From assembly GCA_025349905.2 (NCBI GenBank), contig MU624905.1, positions 1-17,882 on the forward strand: a DNA stretch of 17,882 bases, read 5' to 3'. Below the pieces are notes generated by a model that saw only the letters and a program-made list of their open reading frames with translations, was not told where the DNA came from and did no database searches. Below are positions 1 through 8,171 of the stretch, in pieces. The stretch's first letter is position 1; every line of letters starts with the position of its first letter. The stretch is from Blastocladiella britannica (taxonomy: Eukaryota; Blastocladiomycota; Blastocladiomycetes; Blastocladiales; Blastocladiaceae). The position numbers and the translations under genes are program-made.

Positions 1-2266
1 CCCCCGCCCTCCATCGGCGCCCACATAATCTCCATCAACTCCTGCTGCTGCTTCGAGTCCAGCTTCGGGACCACCGCGCGGCGCATGTGCGACGGGAACC
101 GCGCGTAAATGGCCGCGATCGCCGCCACCGCCGCCTCGTACACGACCGCCACGCGCGCGACACCTGCCGCACCACCACCGGTACCCGTCGAGGTCGACGA
201 CGCGGGCGGGAACTGCCACTGGAGCCCGACCCGGCACATGCCCACGTCCGAGTCATTCATCGGGAACGCCGTCCGTGCGGCCTCCCCGGCCCAGTCCCCC
301 GCGCTGGCAATGTGCGCCCACTGCGCGACGCGCGCGGTGGCCACGTCGCGCTGCTGCCGCCCGGGCCGCTGCTGCCGTAACCGCTGCGCGTTGGCCAGTG
401 CTCCGCCACACGTCTTGGCCGACCGCAGGAGCGCGGCCACGACCGTAGGCAGCTGATTCGAGACCAATCCGTACTGATCCTCGTCGTACGAGGGGACCAC
501 GATGCGGGCCAGAATCACGGCGGCGAGCGCGGCCGAGACCGACCGGTCGGTCAGGGCCACCAGGCGCAGGTCGTGCAGCGCGGTTGCATGAGCGTTGGCC
601 AAGGACGTCCAGTGCTGGTCGCCGACGACCGATCGGAAGTGGAGCATAACCGACGATGTCGGTGTCTGGTTGGTCGTGGTAGCGGTAGCAGTTGTCGTGG
701 GCGGAGAAGAAAGAGGAGCCGACCCGACCGGTTCGGGAACGGGCGACGGCCACGCGAACCCTTTCGGATGCTGGTGCGGGTGGTGCACATATTGCTGGTG
801 ATGACCATTCGTGACCTGCATCGGCTGCTGCTTTTGTGCTGCCAACACGTCCCGGACCGCACTCCACGCGGCCCACGCTGCCCGGCCCGCCAGAACCAGA
901 TGATTGGGTGCCTTGGGTGTATCGATCGGCGCAAACACGGATGCGCGGTGCTGGATTGTTGGCTTGATGGTGGTCGCAGGAGTCGACGACGGTGCTTGAG
1001 CCGTCGCGGTGGGCGGGGTCACCACTTCCAGCGCCAGCGAGAACTGGTCGAGCTCGTCCACCAGCACTGCCAGCAGGGCCGGCCAGGTGCTGGTGGTGAG
1101 TTGCTCGTCGTAGAACCGGCGGCGGAAGACTGGGTTCTCGGTCAGGATCGCGGCGAGGGATTGGAAGATGTGGTCCTGTTACCATTTTTTTTTACATGAG
1201 CTTGAAAATATTTCAACGAAAATAAGTACGTACCCGCTTGAACTGGTTGAGGCCCGGTGTAGCAGCAGTTACCGTGTCAATGAAATCCTGAGCGGCTGCC
1301 GGGGACCGGATGGTCTATGTGCAGTTTTGAAATACGATCAGTGAAAATATTAGAGCATAACAAACAAAAAAAAAAGGGCATACCGAGGTCAAAGCATGAT
1401 CCCACGCGCGCTCAAACGCGGCATTGGCGCGCGAGTACACGACCAGCGGCAGGAACGAAAATGGCAGAAATGTCCAGTAGCAACCCGTCCAGGGAGCGGC
1501 CACGAGCTGCACAACAAGCGTGGTGACTGCGAGCGCGAATTCCACGGGCCGCAGTCGCCACATGTCACGGGTAGACGCTGGCTGCTTGGCGGCACCAATC
1601 CATTGCCGGGCCAGAGGGAACAGCGGGTACGCCGACGCCAGGTCCGACGCGCGCGAAACGGATCCGATCGCAAAGTCCACGGCAAAGTAGGGTACGGCCA
1701 GGAAGTCCAGTCTGTTTTATTATTATTTAATGAGTAAATACAGTCCCTTATAAGGTGAAAAAAAGTATAATCGTGCCGGCTCCCGTCTAGTCCAACTAGC
1801 ACCAACAGCGGCCGAGCCAATACAAAGTACGTCCCGACGGCCGAGAACGCGTGCGCCAGGGCCGGAATCAGGACCGGCGGTGACGCGAGTTCCAGGACCT
1901 GCCACGAGACGCGCGGGGGCGGCCGCTGCGTGCGCCGGTACTCGAATGCGGGGCGGGCGACGGCCACGGGCACCACGATCCAGGCCCACGAGACGGAGGC
2001 GGTGATGGTGGATCGGGACACTAGGGCGATAGCGTGGGCTGTTATACAGGGCAGTGAGTACGGGAGGTACGACGACCAGCCAGGCACTAGAAAAAAAAAA
2101 AAGAAAAAAACGGAATACCAAAGGCAGAGGCCGGGGTGCGCGCGGCGGCAATGGCCAGGTCGACGCCTAAAAACACGGCCCACGACAGGGCCAGGAACGT
2201 CAGGGCGCGAGCAGCGAGGGCCCTCGTTATTGTTGAGTTCAGCTGTGTGTTGTTGTTGGCTGCCAT
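1..2266 (-). CDS. NDC1: NDC1-like nuclear pore / spindle pole body membrane nucleoporin, 3' end cut by the window
   Basis: Reconstructed exons are 2266-2119, 2086-1807, 1711-1384, 1314-1234 and 1175 to beyond 1, giving at least 670 residues with all phases consistent. NDC1/Cut11 anchors nuclear pore complexes and fungal spindle pole bodies in the nuclear membrane. Seen: the first three exons encode several hydrophobic segments (for example ALTFLALSWAVFLGVDLAIA and SVSWAWIVVPVAVA), followed by a soluble C-terminal half. The segment GLNQFKRDHIFQSLAAI, then RRRFYDE and a following W, matches the family block just after the membrane domain. SYDEDQYGLVSNQLP, beginning near residue 508, matches the conserved ED-YG-V helix. 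The 1806 donor (GTTGGT) was chosen to keep phase and is uncertain; an alternative lies upstream at GTACTT. The first intron is only 32 nt. ATG 2266 lies 29 nt after the alanyl-tRNA synthetase stop; an in-frame ATG at 2329 would overlap that gene. The family call rests on motif recall, not a search. Confidence 0.72.
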
Positions 2267-2295
2267 TATTCCCAATATTTTATGATGCCATTCAG

Positions 2296-5194
2296 TCAAA
2301 AGAGAAACGAAAGAACGGCCGCCTGCCACTCGGCCTGGCTCGGATCAGCGCGGGCAGCGTCCAGCTTGGCCGTGGCTAACATCGGGCTACCCCCACCGCG
2401 CTTCCCGCCCAGCCGTTGCGAGACCGCCGCCACCATGGCCCGCGCATCGACCTTGGCGCTGTCGTGCACCACCACCGTGATCTGCTTGCGCAGCACCAGC
2501 ACGGTTGCTGCTGGTCCCGCTGGCGCTGCTGCTCCCTGACCAATAAGAATGCGGACCCGGCGCTTCAAGTACGCGTCGTCGAGCGCCGGGTCAATGATCT
2601 GCAGTGACACCGCATTAGCATCTTTACCCATCAACACCACGGGCTCGGAACCGACATGCAACCGGGCCAGGAGCGCCAGCATGGCATCGCGGGACCGCGC
2701 CGCGTCCTTGACTTGTGCCAGCAGCGCGTCGACGCGGGCAGGGATCCGCGCGGGACTATCGGCGGCGGTGACTTTCACCGCGGCGGCCAAGTCGCGCTGC
2801 ATTTCGGCAATCGCGGGAGCCGCCGCCGCACCGGCCACCGCCTCGATCCGCCGAGTACCCGCGGCCACCGACCGGTCGCTGAGAATCAGGACGGGAGCAC
2901 ACGCCAATGACGAGGTGACGTGCGTGCCCGCACACAGTTCGGCGGTCGGTCCCGACGTCACCACGCGCACGCAGTTCGGGTCGTCGTACGCGTCGGAGAA
3001 CTGCATCGCCGCGCCTCGTGCTTTCGCGTTCGCCATGGACTCGATTTCCCAGACAGTGGAGTGGTTATGGTACAGTTCGGCGTTGACGGCCGCTTGCACA
3101 GACGCCAACTGCCCCGGTGTAAGAGCTGCGCCGTGCGTGAAATCAAACGTGAGCCGATCGGCGGTCACGGACGAGCCCGCTTGAACCACGTGCGCTCCCA
3201 ACTCGGTGCGCAGCGCCCAGTGCAGGTAGTGCGTCGCCGAGTGGTGCGCGGCGACCCGGCGGCGGTGGTCGGCGGCGACCGAGACCGAGACCGTCGACCC
3301 GGGCGCCAGCGATGGCAGGGGCAAACTTTCATTTGTGGCCTCCAGCGCAGTCACGCCCTTGGAGACTTGCACAGCGCGCACGGGGATGTCGTTCGCGGCG
3401 CCATCAGAAACGCGCAGTGTGCCGATATCAGGTGCCTGCCCGCCTCCAAGCGCATAGAACGGGCATGGGTCCACCACCACCCGCGCCGGCGATTTTGCAG
3501 CAGCGGGGATGACCGCCGTGACCGTCGCATCGGGGACGGTCAGCGAGTCGTACCCGATAAACGTTTGTTGAGCTCTTGGTGCTGCTGGCGAAACAACCAG
3601 AGGCATCGTCGCCGGAGCTACCACCGCATCGTCTCCAACTTTGGCACTCCTTGCAGATCCGCTCGCGCGGTGCTGATCCAGGAGCGCCTTGGTCCCGTCC
3701 ACGTCCACCGACCACCCGTGGTCAACCGCGATCCACTGAATGACTTCCAGCGGGAACCCGTGGCTCGAGTACATGTCGAATGCGGCCGCGGCACTGATTT
3801 GCTTTCCTTGAGCCGATGACGAAATGGCACCGCCACTTGACGTCGCAATCCGGTGGGCAATGAACCGCTCGGCTTTGGCCACCACAGTACGGTACGCCGC
3901 CTCCTCGTTGGCCAGGATCTCGGTGGCGGCGGCCGCGCGCGCGTGCAGGTCACCGAACTGGTCCGTGTCCGAGTAGATTTGCAGGACGTGCGGGACCAGT
4001 GCTGTGATCGACCCCGTACTATGTGGGTTGTAGAACCCGAGGGCGTGCGCGGACCGCGAGGCTCGCCGAATGATCTTGCGCAGAACGTACCCGCGCTGCG
4101 TCGGGCTGGGGATCACGCCGTCGGTGATCAGGAACGTCGCGGCCTTCACGTGGTCGGCGAGGATCTTGAAGTGCGCGGGGTCGTGCGTACCAGTCAGGGG
4201 TGGTGGAGCGAGTGCCTGGCCCGCAGTAACCAGCGGCGCAAACAGGTCGGTCGTATAGTTGTCGAAGGATCCCTAAATAACGGTAATTGTGAGATAATTG
4301 ACAGCAACCATGATGGAGGAGACAACGTACATTCAGGACCGAGCACACGCGCTCCAGGCCCATCCCCGTATCGATACACGGCGTCGGCAGCCGCTCCAGT
4401 GGGCCGTCGGGTGCGGACCGCACATAGTCCATGAACACCACGTTCCACAGCTCCAGCCAGTCGTCCGGGTTGGTGGATCCGTGGTCCCAGAAGATCTCGG
4501 TGCAGGGCCCACAGGGTCCCACGTCGCCCATGGCCCACCAGTTGTCGCGTTCCGTTAGAAGCGCGATCGATGACCGTGGAAGACCAACGTGCGTGGTCCA
4601 GATATCGAGCGCCTCGCGGTCCGACTCGAGGACACTGTCATATTCCATTGTTAATAGTGAAAAAACAACGTGCTATACATACACATACGTGACTTTCAGC
4701 CGGTCAACGGGCAACTCGAGCTCGCGGGTGAGAAACTCCCACGCGTACCCGACCGCCTCGCGCCTGCTGTACGCGCCAAACGAAAAGTTACCCATCATCT
4801 CAAAGAACGTGTGGTGGCGTGGGGTATGCCCGACATTGTCCAGGTCGTTGTGCTTTCCGCCGGCACGCACGCACCGCTGCGCCGAGACCGCTGCCGCGTA
4901 GGGCGCGCCCGAAGGGTTCAGGAAATGGGGCTTGAACTGGTTCATGCCGGCATTGGTGAATAGGAGCGACGCGTCGCCGTGCGGGATCAGCGAGGACGAG
5001 GAAACCCGCGTGTGGCCGCGGTCGGCAAAGTACGTCTGGAACGAGGCGCGGACGCGTGCGCTTTCTCGTGGTTTTGGTTGGTTGCGCAAGTGCCGACCAT
5101 ATCGACCAGCCGCTATTGCTCTGGTGCCACTCAAGGGAGCACCACGCAAGGGAGCACCACGCAAGGAAGGCAGCCTCGAAGCAGCCCGGAGCAT
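2296..5194 (-). CDS. AARS: Alanyl-tRNA synthetase, bacterial/organellar type with N-terminal presequence
   Basis: Exons 5194-4689, 4634-4331 and 4272-2296 give 928 residues. The enzyme charges tRNA-Ala with alanine and edits mischarged Ser/Gly. Seen: the class II catalytic core carries [19 protein letters not shown] (110-117), [14 protein letters not shown] (127-140), [17 protein letters not shown] (201-217) and motif 3 DTGMGLER (257-264). The editing domain has FYALGGGQ, the zinc ligands H614-xxx-H618 and C717-AGT-H721. A C-Ala-like tail follows. The first 43 residues contain no acidic residue and about eight arginines, a typical mitochondrial presequence. [15 protein letters not shown] resembles bacterial and mitochondrial enzymes more than cytosolic ones. 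An in-frame TGA three codons upstream of ATG 5194 fixes the start. The introns are 54 and 58 nt. Known: many fungi use one dual-localised enzyme. Inferred: this is a dedicated mitochondrial copy, or a presequence-bearing isoform. Confidence 0.97.
5132..5161. repeat. Two tandem copies of a 15-bp unit inside the presequence
   Basis: The unit CAAGGGAGCACCACG occurs at 5132-5146 and again, identical, at 5147-5161. A third copy starts at 5162 but decays after CAAGG, and a diverged copy precedes the pair. On the coding (minus) strand it encodes the duplicated LRGAP units at residues 11-20 of the alanyl-tRNA synthetase presequence. The unit is a multiple of three, so changes in copy number keep the frame. 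Confidence 0.85.
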
Positions 5195-5242
5195 TCTTAA
5201 TCAAGATATAATGGCAAAAGAGACGAAGAAGTCTCAATCAAT

Positions 5243-5971
5243 TCAATAAATGTCGGCCACCAAGCACGCACTCTGCTTCACAAACTCGCGCACCGGTACC
5301 GCAATCTTCCAGTCGACGTGCCCGGCCCCGAGCCACATGACCCCCGGGTCGAGTTTGGTCGCGACCTCGGCCGCAAGAATGATCGGCATCTCGGTCGTGA
5401 CCCCGAACGGCGTAACGCCGCCCGTATCGAACCCGGTCAGTTCCAGCGACGTCTCCGGGTCGACCAGCCGGAAATTGAAATGCTGTTTCCCGATTTTGCC
5501 TCCCGCCAAGTCCCGCGCGTAGTTGAGCAAGCGTTGCGCGTTGAGCTTGCGCGTGTACTGCACCACCACCATGTAGTACTTGGCGTACGTCACCTTGGGG
5601 TCGCCCTGGGCGGCAGAGGCTGCAGTGGCCGAATGACGCGTGTTCTGCATCACCAGCGTCTTGCACAAGTGGTCGCGGGTGGGAGCGTGCAAGCGGGCCA
5701 TGCGCCGGGCGAGCGACCACGCGTAGTAGTCGGGCTCGACGTGGTACAATCGGAACCGGGTCAGGGAATACCGGTTTGCGGCACCGGCCACGACCCGCGC
5801 GACTCCGGGCTCGGACGGCGGGTGCGCCACTTGGTGTTGGGCGTCAATCGCCGCCGTGGTCTGGAACGCTGACCAGTACGCTGCCGCTACGGTCGGGTCG
5901 CGGTACAGGTCTTCCAGCTGCTGCACCAGCGACTCGGCGTTTGAAGAAATGTCGGACCCTGTAAAGCTCAT
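5243..5971 (-). CDS. YbaK/ProRS-associated-domain protein, probable aminoacyl-tRNA trans-editing deacylase
   Basis: This is a single-exon gene of 242 residues. YbaK/INS-family domains hydrolyse mischarged aminoacyl-tRNAs in trans, typically Cys- or Ala-tRNA-Pro. Seen: CKTLVMQ (103-109) corresponds to the family's KTL motif, whose lysine (K104 here) is the functional residue in bacterial YbaK. LTGFDTGGVTPFG (178-190) is the conserved glycine-rich pocket loop, and a terminal strand WLGAGHVDWKIAVPV follows. About 70 residues precede the recognisable fold, longer than the roughly 150-residue bacterial proteins. In-frame TAA two codons before ATG 5971 supports the start. It lies 48 nt upstream of the alanyl-tRNA synthetase start on the same strand, so two aminoacyl-tRNA fidelity genes are adjacent. 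The domain call is firm; the tRNA substrate cannot be read from the sequence. Confidence 0.85.
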   Translation of the reverse strand: MSFTGSDISSNAESLVQQLEDLYRDPTVAAAYWSAFQTTAAIDAQHQVAHPPSEPGVARVVAGAANRYSLTRFRLYHVEPDYYAWSLARRMARLHAPTRDHLCKTLVMQNTRHSATAASAAQGDPKVTYAKYYMVVVQYTRKLNAQRLLNYARDLAGGKIGKQHFNFRLVDPETSLELTGFDTGGVTPFGVTTEMPIILAAEVATKLDPGVMWLGAGHVDWKIAVPVREFVKQSACLVADIY

Positions 5972-6043
5972 TTTTTAGGATAAAAAGTACGAGGAGGAGC
6001 GTAAAGCAAAAAATATGATGATTCTATTGATACAAAAGGGATT

Positions 6044-7694
6044 TTACAACTGAGCGGGCAGCTGGCGCGACGCCGAGGGTACCAAGTACTCCATGACCCG
6101 GTCCGTCAACTCGTTTCCGAGCTTGCTGCGCGGGTCCCAGCGGCGAGCAATGCGGAGGAACTCGGGCGCGTGCGGGTACGCGGTCGCAAAGTTGCCGCGG
6201 AACAACTCGAGCGCCATGTGCTTGCCCAAGTGCGGCACGCCGCCGAACTCGGCCAGCACCGCCTGAATCTCGTGCATCATGTCGAACGAAGCCGCCGGGC
6301 AGGTGCCGTCTTGCGCCAGGTACACCAGGAACCCGATCCAGCACGCGTTCTCGGTCGGGTACGCCGACAGCAGCGCGGTGGAGGGGGCCGTGCACCGGAA
6401 AATGAACGGGTACGACAATGGCGATGCGCCCGTGGGCGACGCGGCGACACGGCTCGCGTGCCAGCTGTCGAGCGCACGTACTGCGGCCTGGAACTGGGAC
6501 ACGGGGATCGCAATCTCGCAGTTGATTTGCGGGACCGGAATGCCCTTCATCCACAGCGACTTGATGGTGCCGTACACGCGCGTGGTGCCCGTGGTGCCGG
6601 CGGTGGCGCCGCGAAACCGCGAAATGGTGTCGAGCGCGCGGGTGGCCTTGGCAGTGCCCATCGACTCGCGCTCCATGCTCTCGGCCAGTCGCGCAATCGT
6701 GTCGGCCAGAGGGTCGGCGGCGGCTGGTGATGCGGCTGATACTGCGGGCGCTTCGGCAGAAACGAGGCCAAGGTTGGCGGCACTGATGGTAGACGTCCGG
6801 GCCGGGTCGCGCGCAGTGTACGCCGCGGCCTCGGCGGCAGTGGCGGTCGAAGACACCCACAAGTGGCAGAGACCCGTCTCGGGGAACCACCATGCTTTCG
6901 CCTGATCGGCGTCGGCGTTCATGTCAAGGTAGGTGTCGAGGAACTCGGGCAGCGGGACCGTCCACTTGTCGAGCGCGTGTACGTCGAGAGCGCGAGTGGC
7001 AACAGTGACTGAGACAAGGACGCCAACGAGACCCAAATGCAGGCGCAGGGCGTCGAGCTCATGGCGGTCGGTGACGTTGACCAGCGCGCCGTCGCGCGGG
7101 CGGACAACCAAAGCGCCGACGAGCGCATCGCCGACGTACGCGTGCTGCTTCATGCACTGGCCGTGGGTGCCGGTGCCCATGGCGCCCGCGAGCGTCTGCA
7201 CGCCGATCACGCCCGGGGTGCAGTCAAAGAACCGGTCGTACGGGTGCAGCGCCGTGAGCGCGTCGTCGAGCGACGTGTTGGCCCAGAAGGTGGCGGTGGA
7301 CTCGGTGGTGGAGATGAGGCCCGAGGGAAGCGACGACAGGTCCAAGAGCAGCGCCGTAGTAGACGAAGCTGACACGGCGGCCACGGGCTCGTAGGTGAGG
7401 CGGCTGCCGACGGGGCGAATGGCCGACGCGGTGCGCACCAGCGTCTGCAGCTCTTCGATGGTGGCGGGGGACCGCACGCCGGAGGCCGGGGCGAGGACTT
7501 GGATACCGGACCAGTTGGTGACGCCTGTTTTTTTGCACGCGTTGATTAGTATGTGGTAATTTATCCGATGACCAGCCAGGCAAGTGCATATGCATGCATG
7601 TCGAAGGGTGGCTAAAGTGTGAGTATACAATACCATCAGTGGCACCTGCCGACGAGAGAGCAATGCGAGAGGTGGTAGTGGAGGCGGCCGACAT
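6044..7694 (-). CDS. FAD-binding PCMH-type oxidoreductase, ALO/GULO (aldonolactone oxidase) family
   Basis: Exons 7694-7634 and 7524-6044 (109-nt intron) give 513 residues. The family oxidises sugar lactones to ascorbate or erythroascorbate using FAD. Seen: NWSG-Q near the N-terminus, the PCMH FAD domain with IRPVGSRLTY (residues 57-65) and GVIGVQTLAGAMGTGTHG, and a C-terminal ALO domain with PHLGKH (451-456) followed by YPHAPEFLRIARRWDPRSKLGN. Splicing joins GATDG to VTNWSG in frame, which supports exon 1. Odd: the histidine that links FAD covalently in many oxidases of this family (G-S-G-H-S) is replaced by R62-L63, and the substrate/flavin motif HWxK reads H452-L-G-K. Leucine at the first position is known from plant galactonolactone dehydrogenase, which binds FAD non-covalently. 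A 50-residue low-complexity Ala/Ser stretch interrupts the middle. The substrate is unknown; it could be a D-arabinono-lactone oxidase or a paralogue. Confidence 0.85.
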
Positions 7695-8171
7695 TTTTGA
7701 TTATGTTTTGAAGGAGGTGGGGTTCGTCGGTCGAGGAAGAACGGGAGCAAATGGAAGATGCGCGGAAGTGCAGATGTTATGAAGGAAACATCAGGAAAGC
7801 CGAAGTAGGGCGGACATGTCCATTTTGTACTCAAGCTCCAATAAAACTTGTAGTAAACGGCGGTTGGTCATGTACAAGGGTAAATTTGGCAAGTAATCGC
7901 AGTGTGCAGGTACGATGGGATGCGGGTGAATCGCGGTCATGTTTGGACTGTTGTTTGTTGCAGTCACGTGGGAGTGTTTGAGGGGAGTCGGATCACCTAT
8001 GTCGTGTATCGACCGATCCGTTTCTCTTCTTTTCTTGAAAATCTTCTTCTTTCCTGGATATCTGACCAACCGGATCGATTTTGATTGTACATATTTTGTA
8101 ATAATCGCATACTGATCGAGTGCACTGCATGATCTCGTGTCCTCCAGATCATAAAACACACGAAACGTTGA
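7695..8171. promoter_or_regulatory. Divergent intergenic promoter region between the FAD oxidoreductase and the FNIP-like gene
   Basis: This 477-bp non-coding spacer separates the two start codons and must hold both promoters. It is clearly less GC-rich than the flanking exons. A palindromic CACGTG E-box lies at 7965-7970 within GTCACGTG, and a CCAAT sequence at 7838-7842. A CATAAAA sequence stands just upstream of ATG 8172. Reading frames that cross the area are poor in codon bias and look accidental. Function of the individual sites is inferred. Confidence 0.55.

Noticed and set aside
253..1185. A 310-codon minus-strand frame overlapping the NDC1 last exon
   Set aside because: It is Arg/Pro/Gly-rich with no family features, while another minus-strand frame over the same bases joins upstream exons in phase and carries NDC1 motifs. 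It is a GC-rich shadow frame.
2920..3819. A 299-codon plus-strand frame opposite the alanyl-tRNA synthetase
   Set aside because: It is antisense to a well-conserved synthetase exon, is Arg/His-rich, and arises from the strong third-position GC bias.
5100..5170. CRISPR-like or satellite array
   Set aside because: Only two perfect 15-bp units and decayed neighbours are present, within a coding exon and with no spacers.
7695..7834. Extension of the FAD oxidoreductase to an upstream ATG at 7834 without an intron
   Set aside because: The unspliced frame has a Pro-rich, AT-background N-terminus unrelated to the family. Splicing from ATG 7694 gives a better N-terminus joining directly to NWSG.
7695..8171. 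tRNA or other RNA gene in the intergenic spacers
   Set aside because: I looked for a T-loop GTTCRANNC with a paired acceptor stem and found none in this spacer or in 11225-11665 and 17033-17435.
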